A stretch of DNA of 12,576 nt from CAMBDR01 sp046597185 (GTDB lineage Bacteria; Pseudomonadota; Gammaproteobacteria; Burkholderiales; Burkholderiaceae_D): contig JBKJLF010000598.1 of assembly GCA_046597185.1 (NCBI GenBank), positions 1 through 12,576 on the forward strand, given 5' to 3'. Below the pieces are notes generated by a model. It was not told the DNA's origin. It worked only from the letters and a program-made list of their open reading frames with translations, and did no database searches. Position 1 is the first letter of the stretch. Every line of letters begins with the position of its first letter. Position numbers and translations under genes: made by a program. Of the stretch, positions 7,330-12,576 are shown piece after piece.

Positions 7330-7695
7330 CTACTTATCGGGTTCGATCTCGCTCGCCGTCATCTTGCCGTTTTCATTGCTGGCTTTAAACTTGATTTTGT
7401 CATTGGCTTTGAGTTTGGCCAGCATGACTTTGTCCTTGGTCTGAAATACCATGGTCATGGCGGGCATGTCGAGGTTTTTAATTTCGCCATGTTTGATGGT
7501 GATTTTTCCGGTATCAGGATCGATTTTGCGAATTTCACCGGCGACCAGTTGCGTCGCTGTGGCTGCGCTGGCACTTACGCCTGCGCTGCTGCCGCTACTT
7601 GCCACTGCGCTGGCGCTTTGTGCCAGGCTTGGGGCAGCGTGCAGGGCGGCCATGACGCAGGCGGCACTGATCAGCAGGGAGGATAAATGTTTCAT
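7330..7695 (-). CDS. CusF-like periplasmic copper-binding protein
   Basis: A 121-residue protein with a signal peptide (about 1-25, ending PSLAQ or just before), an Ala/Ser-rich linker (27-48) and a small CusF-type barrel from about residue 50. The E. coli CusF copper ligands His36, Met47 and Met49 align at identical spacing with His69, Met80 and Met82. The position of Trp44, which caps the metal in CusF, is Met77 (LDMPAMTM). The protein should bind Cu(I) or Ag(I) in the periplasm and pass it to a partner. AAGGAG precedes the ATG. It is last in the first operon, 36 bases after the cupredoxin gene. No CusA or CusB partner is encoded here. Confidence 0.9.
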   Translation of the reverse strand: MKHLSSLLISAACVMAALHAAPSLAQSASAVASSGSSAGVSASAATATQLVAGEIRKIDPDTGKITIKHGEIKNLDMPAMTMVFQTKDKVMLAKLKANDKIKFKASNENGKMTASEIEPDK

Positions 7696-7731
7696 GATGC
7701 AACTCCTTAAAAAGTAATTAATTAAAAGTGA

Positions 7732-8232
7732 TTATTTGGCTGGGGTGACGCTGATTTTGCCGGTCATGCCGGCCTGGTAGTGTCCGGCAATCAGGCAGGC
7801 GAAATCGAATTCGCCGGCGCGGTTAAAAGTCCAGGTGATGCGCCCGGTTTTGCCCGGTGGCACATGTGCCATATACGGTTCGCTATGTTCCATATTGGGA
7901 AACTTGAGCATCAGGGCGGCATGTTCTTCCAAATCTTTTTTACTACCAATGACAAATTCATGCAAAATTTTGCCCTGGTTTTTGAGTGCGATGGTGACCG
8001 TTTCACCTTGCTTGACGCTGATTTTGTCGGGCGTAAAGCGCATTGTGTCGGCCATGGTGAGGTTGATGGTACGGCGCGCCTGCTTGGCTTGCCCGCCAAT
8101 GCCAAAGTCTTTTTGTTCTTTGATGACAGGGCCGGCTTTGTCATGTTGTTTGCCGTGGGCCGTGGCCAGGCCCGGTAGCAGGCTGCTGGCCGAAAATAGC
8201 AGGATGGGGAGGATGGTCAGATTCAATTTCAT
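7732..8232 (-). CDS. Periplasmic cupredoxin, CopI-like
   Basis: A 166-residue exported blue-copper-type protein. A signal peptide (about 1-25, ending LATA) is followed by a charged linker and a plastocyanin/azurin-like domain from about residue 54. Type 1 copper ligands are visible: His91 in LHEFVIG and the C-terminal Cys146, His151 and Met156 in ACLIAGHYQAGM. The Met-rich, His-containing loop LMLKFPNMEH (107-116) is also typical of the copper-resistance cupredoxins. It may carry electrons for, or copper to, the multicopper oxidase encoded 30 bases upstream; this is inferred from context. The ATG follows AAAGGT with usual spacing. Confidence 0.9.
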   Translation of the reverse strand: MKLNLTILPILLFSASSLLPGLATAHGKQHDKAGPVIKEQKDFGIGGQAKQARRTINLTMADTMRFTPDKISVKQGETVTIALKNQGKILHEFVIGSKKDLEEHAALMLKFPNMEHSEPYMAHVPPGKTGRITWTFNRAGEFDFACLIAGHYQAGMTGKISVTPAK

Positions 8233-8262
8233 GATGATACCTTTGTAAAGTGGTGAGATGGA

Positions 8263-9744
8263 TTAATGGCCGCCATGCCCTGTGGGCTTGCGTACCTGTA
8301 CTTCAATTTCTTTGTGCGGCATGGCTTGGCCAGGTTTACCGGCCGGGTTGGCCGGGTTGGTTTGGTTGGCTGTGGGCTGGGCCGGTGCATTCACTGCCGG
8401 CGGCATCGCACCAGTGTATTCGTAAGCGATACTGCCTTTGGGGTGTTTGAACCAGCCGGGGTCGGAATAATCGCCCGGTTTTTGTTCTTTACGCACCTTC
8501 ACCACGGTAAACATGCCGCCCATTTCGAGCGAACCAAACGGGCCGTCGCCACTCATCATGGCAATGGTATTGTCGGGTAGTGGCATTTCCATCTCGGTCA
8601 TATCGGCCATGCCGCGCTCGCTCATGGCCATATAGTCGGGCACCAGATCGGTAATTTTTTTAGTCAGGCCGCGATGGTCCACTCCGATCATGGTGGGCAC
8701 ATCGTGGCTCATCGCATTCATGGTGTGATGGCTTTTATGGCAGTGAAACGACCAGTCGCCTTCTTCATCGGCCAAAAACTCAATCTGGCGCATCTGGCCG
8801 ACTGCAATATCGGTGGTTACCTCGTACCAGCGGCAACTCTTGGGGGTGGGGCCGCCATCGGTGCCGGTAATCAAAAATTCGTGGCCATGCAAGTGGATCG
8901 GGTGATTGGTCATGGTCAGATTGCCGATCCGGATGCGCACCTTGTCATTCTTGCGCACATTCAGTGTATCAATGCCGGGGAAGATGCGGCTATTCCATGA
9001 CCATAAATTGAAATCATTCATGGTCATGATTTTCGGGGTGCGGCTGCCGGGGTCAATGTCATAGGCATTGAGCAAAAAGCAAAAATCGCGCTGCACTTCA
9101 TCAATCAAGGGGTGGCGGGCTTTGGGGTGGGTGACCCACATGCCCATCATACCCATCGCCATTTGCGTCATTTCATCGGCGTGTGGGTGATACATAAACG
9201 TACCTGGCCTCCTGGCGGTAAATTCATACACAAAAGTTTTGCCGGGCGCAATGAAAGGTTGGGTTAAGCCGCTAACCCCATCCATGCCATTGGGCAAGCG
9301 TTGGCCGTGCCAGTGCATGCTGGTTTGCTCGGGTAATTTGTTGGTAACAAAAATACGCACCTTGTCGCCTTCCACCACCTCAATTGTGGGGCCGGGCGAC
9401 TGGCCGTTGTAACCCCATAAATGCGCTTTCATGCCAGGGGCCATTTCGCGCACCACCGGTTCGGCCACCAGATGAAATTCCTTCACGCCCGCATTCATGC
9501 GCCATGGCAGGGTCCAGCCATTGAGCGTCACTACCGGGTTATATGGGTGGCCAGAATTGGGCACCAGTGGTGGCATGGTGCCGGCTGACGTTTGGATCAC
9601 CGCTTCCGGCAGCGTTGCCAAGGCGGATCGGCTAACGCTGGACGCGGCCAGCGCCCCGCCGGCGATGCCAGCCAGTTTAAAGAAATCGCGGCGCGATGGG
9701 GTGGCTGAATCGTTTTTTGCGGAATGGTTGTTTGAATCGCTCAT
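8263..9744 (-). CDS. Tat-exported multicopper oxidase (copper oxidase)
   Basis: A 493-residue periplasmic oxidase likely to oxidise Cu(I) to Cu(II) with O2 as acceptor. A twin-arginine signal, SRRDFFKLAGIAGG (17-30), implies folding with copper before export. All four copper motifs are intact: HWH (144-146), HPH (186-188), HPIHLHGH (281-288) and HCHKSHHTMNAM (334-345), where Cys335, His340 and Met345 are type 1 ligands. Met-rich stretches (EMTQMAMGMMGM; MADMTEMEM) may be Cu(I) docking sites. After the last copper motif there is an unusually long tail with a Pro/Asn/Ala-rich linker encoded by 9-base repeats, ending GHGGH. The start at 9744 follows AGGGAGT, and its ATG overlaps the TGA of the TolC-like gene (ATGA), implying translational coupling. 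PcoA/CopA-type oxidases are the related, longer family. Confidence 0.93.
   Translation of the reverse strand: MSDSNNHSAKNDSATPSRRDFFKLAGIAGGALAASSVSRSALATLPEAVIQTSAGTMPPLVPNSGHPYNPVVTLNGWTLPWRMNAGVKEFHLVAEPVVREMAPGMKAHLWGYNGQSPGPTIEVVEGDKVRIFVTNKLPEQTSMHWHGQRLPNGMDGVSGLTQPFIAPGKTFVYEFTARRPGTFMYHPHADEMTQMAMGMMGMWVTHPKARHPLIDEVQRDFCFLLNAYDIDPGSRTPKIMTMNDFNLWSWNSRIFPGIDTLNVRKNDKVRIRIGNLTMTNHPIHLHGHEFLITGTDGGPTPKSCRWYEVTTDIAVGQMRQIEFLADEEGDWSFHCHKSHHTMNAMSHDVPTMIGVDHRGLTKKITDLVPDYMAMSERGMADMTEMEMPLPDNTIAMMSGDGPFGSLEMGGMFTVVKVRKEQKPGDYSDPGWFKHPKGSIAYEYTGAMPPAVNAPAQPTANQTNPANPAGKPGQAMPHKEIEVQVRKPTGHGGH
8341..8367 (-). repeat. 9-base repeat encoding Asn-Pro-Ala linker of the oxidase
   Basis: Plus-strand units GGCCGGGTT (8341-8349), GGCCGGGTT (8350-8358) and a diverged GGTTTGGTT (8359-8367) encode the NQTNPANPA stretch in the C-terminal tail of the multicopper oxidase, outside its copper domains. 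Confidence 0.8.
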
Positions 9745-11195
9745 TGCATACTCCCTGTCATCATATTGCCTGTCATACTGGTTTCGCCCATCATGGCAGG
9801 CGCGCCGACAATCGCCGCTTGCAAGGCCGCATCGGCCAGCCAAAAGTCTTGTTCGGCATTAATTTCGCCGATGACGCTGGTGATCTGTTCGCGTGCATCG
9901 GTCAATACTTCGAACACGCCCGAGAGCATGCCGTTGTAGCGCAAAATATTTTCATCCAGAATGATTTTGCGCAGTGGCACGACTTCGTCGCGGTAATGCA
10001 AGGCAATGTCGTGGCTGGTGCGGTAGGCGGAATACTGTTCGCGCAGTTGCGAGTTGGCGGCGCGCAGCGTGGCTTGCAGCCGATTGGCGTGCATTAAGGT
10101 TTGCGCATTCATGGCGGCGCGCTGGTTTTCGCCCGGGTCAAACAGCGGCAGGCGCACGCCAATTTCATAGCCACGCCCGGCGTTGCGCGCGCCAGTTGGG
10201 TCGAAGCGGGTGTCGCGGCGCAGGCCCAATTCAAGGTCGGTCAGGCTGGCGGCCAGGTTCGAGCCTTGTTCTTTGCTGGCCGCCTCCAGCGCGGCTTGCG
10301 CCATGCGAATGTCCAGCCGCGCTTCGGACGCACTGGCGTTGACGCTGGCGGCATCGCGTGCGCTGGCGGGTAAGTCCGGCAGGCGTTGCGGCAGGCGCAT
10401 TTGCCCGGCTTGGGTGTCATCCAAACCCAGTGTACGCACCAATTCTTCCCGCGTGGCCGTAACATGGTGCTGGCTGGCGGCCAATTGGGTGGCGGCATCG
10501 GCATAAAACACTTGCTGGCGTACCCGCATCAGTTTGCTGAAGTTGCCTGCCGCCTGCATGCGGCGCGCCAGTTCGGCGCTGGCGGTGGCACTGTCAAACA
10601 CTTGGCGCGCGTAGGCCAGGGTTTGCTGCGCTGCCACCGCGCGCACCCAGGCCTGGCGCACCTGGGTGACCTGGCTGATCACTTGCGCGGCCAAATTCAA
10701 TTGCGCTTGCTGCATGCGACGCTGCGCGATTTGCTGGCGTTGCGGCAGTAGCAGTAAATCCAGTAAACCAAACGACAAGGTACGCTCAATCGCCAATTCG
10801 CCCCCACCTTGCAGGCGTGACCAGAGCAGTAGCGGGTTGGCAATTCGGCCCGACTGGGCGGCGTGGGCCTGGTTGGCCCAATGCTCGGCCAGCATGGCTT
10901 GCAGGGCCGGGCTATTGCGTAAGGCCAGTTGCACCGCATCGGCCTGTTGTAATGGCTGTTGCAGCAAGTTGGTGGCGGCCTGGGCTTGCGTGGCGCGCTG
11001 TTCGGCATTTTGGGCCAACTGCAAATTGCCTTGGGTGAAGGCGGCGGTTTCGCGGTTGGCTTGTTCAATCGATTGGTCGATATTATTGCTGGCGCAGCCA
11101 GTGAGCAAAGTGAGCAAAGTGAGCAAAGTGAGCAAAGTGAGCAAGAGCGGGGCGGTGCTGGCTGTGAGCCAGCGGCAAGGGTGGGCGCGGTTCAT
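9741..11195 (-). CDS. TolC/CusC-family outer-membrane efflux lipoprotein
   Basis: A 484-residue outer-membrane channel-type protein. The signal peptide ends in a lipobox LTGC with Cys34 as the lipidated residue, as in CusC/OprM-type factors. The body is long, Ala/Gln-rich alpha-helix in two TolC repeats (about 70-260 and 285-465), with the family segment LDENILRYNGMLSGVFEVL near the end. The C-terminus is Met-rich (MMGETSMTGNMMTGSM). The signal peptide core is built from tandem LLT units encoded by a 9-base DNA repeat. GGAGGC precedes the ATG at 11195. It overlaps the upstream gene by ATGA and the downstream oxidase gene likewise. No RND pump or fusion protein is encoded in this window, so its inner-membrane partner is unknown. 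Confidence 0.93.
   Translation of the reverse strand: MNRAHPCRWLTASTAPLLLTLLTLLTLLTLLTGCASNNIDQSIEQANRETAAFTQGNLQLAQNAEQRATQAQAATNLLQQPLQQADAVQLALRNSPALQAMLAEHWANQAHAAQSGRIANPLLLWSRLQGGGELAIERTLSFGLLDLLLLPQRQQIAQRRMQQAQLNLAAQVISQVTQVRQAWVRAVAAQQTLAYARQVFDSATASAELARRMQAAGNFSKLMRVRQQVFYADAATQLAASQHHVTATREELVRTLGLDDTQAGQMRLPQRLPDLPASARDAASVNASASEARLDIRMAQAALEAASKEQGSNLAASLTDLELGLRRDTRFDPTGARNAGRGYEIGVRLPLFDPGENQRAAMNAQTLMHANRLQATLRAANSQLREQYSAYRTSHDIALHYRDEVVPLRKIILDENILRYNGMLSGVFEVLTDAREQITSVIGEINAEQDFWLADAALQAAIVGAPAMMGETSMTGNMMTGSMQ
11101..11145 (-). repeat. 9-base tandem repeat (5 copies) in lipoprotein signal peptide
   Basis: Plus-strand unit GTGAGCAAA occurs in four identical copies plus a fifth ending in G (11101-11109, 11110-11118, 11119-11127, 11128-11136, 11137-11145). 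On the coding strand it encodes repeated Leu-Leu-Thr in the hydrophobic core of the TolC-like signal peptide. Copy-number change would lengthen or shorten the core by three residues without shifting the frame. Confidence 0.95.
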
Positions 11196-11623
11196 GGTTG
11201 GCCTCCGTGCGCGGCTGCCACACCGGGTGGGCAGTTTTGTGGTTGGGTCATATTGGCAGCCGTGCTGGCAGATTCCGGCGCGCGTGCCTCGCGTGCCAGT
11301 GCGCGCCAGCCGCCCGCTTGTTGCACGGCATCATTGCTTTCACGCCATGGGGTGACGGTTTGCTGGTTGAGGCGTTGGTATTGCGTGAAGATGGAACAAT
11401 AGCGCACGTTGCCGGTTGGCGCAGTCTTGCTATCGGAATTGGCGGTGGCGGTAGTGGCGGTAGTGGCGTTGGCAGAGTTGCTGGCCGTGGTTTTGCTGCT
11501 TTGCCCGGCAGGCGTACTGGCGTTTTGTGCCATGCAGACGGGCATCACCAGGGATAACAGGCATAACAGGCCAGCGCGCCATGTCAGGTGCCATTTGGGG
11601 TGGCAATGAAGGTGTGAAAACAT
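11192..11623 (-). CDS. Exported protein of unknown function, first gene of the TolC/oxidase operon
   Basis: A 143-residue protein with a signal peptide (hydrophobic core LLCLLSLVM, cleavage near MAQ at 31-33), then a Ser/Thr/Ala-rich low-complexity linker (about 35-70). A compact conserved-looking block follows: VRYCSIFTQYQ (73-83) and WRESNDAVQQAGGWRALARE (93-112). The pattern R-Y-x-S-x-F-x-x-Y ... W-R-x-x-N-D-x-V ... G-G-W recalls short exported proteins I associate with copper TolC/oxidase operons in Proteobacteria; their function is not known to me. The ATG at 11623 follows GAGGA and begins a proper signal peptide; the extension to 11668 is less likely. Its TGA overlaps the TolC-like ATG (ATGA), so the two are translationally coupled. 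Confidence 0.75.
   Translation of the reverse strand: MFSHLHCHPKWHLTWRAGLLCLLSLVMPVCMAQNASTPAGQSSKTTASNSANATTATTATANSDSKTAPTGNVRYCSIFTQYQRLNQQTVTPWRESNDAVQQAGGWRALAREARAPESASTAANMTQPQNCPPGVAAAHGGQP
11445..11471 (-). repeat. 9-base repeat encoding Thr-Thr-Ala linker
   Basis: Units GTGGCGGTA (11445-11453), GTGGCGGTA (11454-11462) and GTGGCGTTG (11463-11471) on the plus strand encode the Ala/Thr-rich linker of the exported protein at 11192-11623. Variation would change linker length in three-residue steps. Confidence 0.8.
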
Positions 11624-11655
11624 AAAGTCCTCGCAGAAGAATAGAATCAAACCGG

Positions 11656-11714
11656 CGTGCGAAAGCACGTTGGTACTGAGTTGGTATTAAATTGGTCTAA
11701 ATTGATATTGACGA
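11656..11714 (-). promoter_or_regulatory. Promoter and repeat-type operator of the TolC/oxidase operon
   Basis: Reading the minus strand, TCGTCA (11714-11709) and TTTAAT (11691-11686) are 17 bases apart, predicting a start near 11679. Four direct repeats with core TTGGT (plus strand, starting 11670, 11681, 11692; a weaker TTGAT at 11702) are spaced 11, 11 and 10 bases, that is, on one DNA face. They cover the spacer, -10 and start. A hairpin CGTGC-GAAA-GCACG (11656-11669) would lie in the leader. A second, weaker -10 (TATTCT) sits nearer the gene; with that one the repeats would lie upstream, as for an activator. Confidence 0.45.
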
Positions 11715-11724
11715 GAATGGCAGC

Positions 11725-12117
11725 TCAGGCGCGCGGAGGACGTTCCAGGCTATGGACGGGGGCAATGGGTAGCGCCAGAATCGGCGCAGGGAATTCGACG
11801 CCATGGCCGCTTGCGGCAGGTGTAAAGCCAAGGTCGTTGGTGATGACGTTAAAATTGGCGCTGATGCAATGCTGGGTGCAGTGCTTGCAGCCCGGCATGT
11901 CGGCTGAAGCGGCATCAGTCACATCATTTGCCATCTGATTTGTTTGATCCACGTTGGCAGTTTGGCCGCTGCCATGGTGCGCTTTAAGCATTTCCAGTTC
12001 GCTCATACCGCAGCGCGAGGTGCCGTCAAGGGTTGCGCTACTCGCAGCAAAGCCTTGCAAGGTAATTGCAATCATGAGCAGAAAGCTTAAGCAGCAGCGG
12101 ATGAGGTAGGTATTCAT
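11725..12117 (-). CDS. Small exported Cys/His-rich protein, unknown function
   Basis: A 130-residue protein with a signal peptide (about 1-25, core LSFLLMIAITLQGFAA). Its mature part has an isolated Cys36, HH at 47-48, and a tight cluster GCKHCTQHC (76-84: Cys77, His79, Cys80, His83, Cys84) well suited to bind a metal. It ends ERPPRA, an ending I associate with small proteins near copper genes (DUF2946-like), though the match is not firm. The start at 12117 is chosen over 12153 because it begins the signal peptide and an extended -10 lies exactly where transcription would start on this ATG. There is no Shine-Dalgarno sequence. It lies 101 bases before the TolC/oxidase operon and may be partly co-transcribed. 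Confidence 0.7.
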   Translation of the reverse strand: MNTYLIRCCLSFLLMIAITLQGFAASSATLDGTSRCGMSELEMLKAHHGSGQTANVDQTNQMANDVTDAASADMPGCKHCTQHCISANFNVITNDLGFTPAASGHGVEFPAPILALPIAPVHSLERPPRA

Positions 12118-12132
12118 GGCTACGTTATAGCA
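12117..12132 (-). promoter_or_regulatory. Extended -10 promoter giving a leaderless transcript
   Basis: On the minus strand TGC (12132-12130) directly precedes TATAAC (12129-12124), an extended -10 (TGn-TATAAC). Six bases later comes the ATG at 12117, so the expected transcription start coincides with its A. No ribosome binding site is present, consistent with a leaderless message. No good -35 is seen, which extended -10 promoters can do without. Confidence 0.45.
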
Positions 12133-12208
12133 TATTTTTAGAAATTCGACCATGCGTCAGCTTGAATATGGCAAAATAAACGCTATTTCTTTTATCCGGA
12201 GTCATGCA

Positions 12209-12576
12209 ATGAATTATTTAAATCCTGTGGGCAAGTCGATTCAAGCTGGCATGCTGGCGCTGCTGGCGATGTTATGGTTAACTTCTTTTGGTGCCTGGGC
12301 TGGAGATGCCGCCTCGGCCAAGTCTGCCGGGTCTACCGGGTCTGCCGGGTCTGCAATCGCCAGTGCGGTGGTGGCAGCCACGCCGGGCAGCAATGGCGAA
12401 ATTCGCCAGTGGTATAACGATCAGGTTGGCATTATTCCCGCCGAAGACAAAAAGTGGCAACAGCAAGGTTTAACGCCCGAGCAACGCGCACACCGCGCGT
12501 ATGAGATCCGCCACGGTGCACGGCTGAAAGCGCGCGAATTCATGCAAAACAAGGCTGAGGTGAGCTCCCTGCAGGC
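12209..12576 (+). CDS. Exported protein of unknown function (3' end outside window)
   Basis: The first 122 codons of a plus-strand gene that runs off the window. CCGGAG lies 7 bases before the ATG at 12209; an earlier ATG at 12204 meets a stop after two codons. A signal peptide (core MLALLAMLWLTSFGAWA, cleavage near residue 31) is followed by a Gly/Ser/Ala linker encoded by 9-base repeats. Then comes a basic helical region with QWYNDQVGIIPAEDKKW (67-83) and LTPEQRAHRAYEIRHGARLK (88-107). I associate this W-Y...IP...W...EERA-R-AY-IRH-AR pattern with conserved exported proteins of Burkholderiales with no assigned function. It is divergent from the small Cys/His gene with a gap of 91 bases, which holds only a weak candidate promoter (TTGAAT at 12162). 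Confidence 0.75.
   Translation, partial: MNYLNPVGKSIQAGMLALLAMLWLTSFGAWAGDAASAKSAGSTGSAGSAIASAVVAATPGSNGEIRQWYNDQVGIIPAEDKKWQQQGLTPEQRAHRAYEIRHGARLKAREFMQNKAEVSSLQ
12322..12355 (+). repeat. 9-base repeat encoding Ser-Ala-Gly linker
   Basis: Units GTCTGCCGG, GTCTACCGG and GTCTGCCGG, followed by a partial fourth (GTCTGCA), start at 12322, 12331, 12340 and 12349. They encode the Gly/Ser/Ala linker just after the predicted signal peptide of the gene at 12209. Confidence 0.85.

Noticed and set aside
7204..7330. CueR-type or CopR/CusR-type copper operator in the promoter gap
   Set aside because: No long-spaced MerR-type palindrome or known copper box was found; the only strong palindrome is the FNR-type site.
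10666..11355. 229-codon plus-strand open frame opposite the TolC-like gene
   Set aside because: It is antisense to a clear TolC-family gene, includes the KVS translation of the 9-base repeat, and has no ribosome binding site or domain.
12278..12466. Short frames on either strand over the gene at 12209
   Set aside because: The GRPGRPGR-like and LPGLPGLPG repeats come from the 9-base repeat read in wrong frames; the frame from 12209 has a ribosome binding site and signal peptide.
1..12576. CRISPR arrays, insertion sequences, tRNA or rRNA genes
   Set aside because: No regularly spaced repeat-spacer units, transposase frames with terminal repeats, or recognisable RNA genes were seen.

Overview
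The window looks like chromosomal DNA of a betaproteobacterium, probably Burkholderiales and perhaps Oxalobacteraceae. This is judged from the TypA protein sequence, moderate GC content and gene style; no search was run. A housekeeping gene (typA, plus strand, 52-1887) closed by a strong terminator is followed by a short scrambled stretch that holds the 5' remnant of a RES-domain toxin-like gene (2010-2231). Almost everything from 2312 to 12117 lies on the minus strand and is dominated by a copper-handling island.

Read in transcription order (high to low coordinates), the island starts with a small exported Cys/His protein (12117-11725). Its promoter seems to place the transcription start on the ATG. 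A five-gene operon follows (11623-7330): an exported protein of unknown function, a TolC/CusC-like outer-membrane lipoprotein, a Tat-exported multicopper oxidase, a periplasmic cupredoxin and a CusF-like copper chaperone. The first three genes are joined by two 4-base ATGA stop/start overlaps. A second promoter region (about 7240-7290) carries a perfect FNR/ANR-type palindrome centred about 41 bases upstream of the start expected from a TATAAT box. It drives a second operon (7203-3491): a Met-rich periplasmic protein, a DUF2933 His-rich membrane protein, an isoprenylcysteine-methyltransferase-like membrane protein and a CopA-type Cu(I) P1B ATPase.

A plausible division of labour is as follows. 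CopA exports Cu(I) from the cytoplasm. Met-rich, CusF-like and cupredoxin proteins buffer or shuttle it in the periplasm. The multicopper oxidase converts Cu(I) to the less toxic Cu(II). The TolC-like protein offers an outer-membrane exit, but no RND pump or membrane fusion protein is present here. The FNR-type site would tie the second operon to low oxygen, where Cu(I) prevails; this is inference.

Downstream of CopA, still on the minus strand, are a GNAT acetyltransferase with its own promoter, whose -10 sits inside a perfect palindrome, and a small exported cupin. At the right edge a divergent plus-strand gene (12209 onwards) encodes an exported protein of unknown function and runs off the window. 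Nine-base tandem repeats recur in exported-protein genes, most strikingly five copies of an LLT-encoding unit in the signal peptide of the TolC-like lipoprotein. Most components belong to recognised families. The least explained parts are the regulatory sites, the methyltransferase-like and DUF2933 pair, and three small exported proteins.
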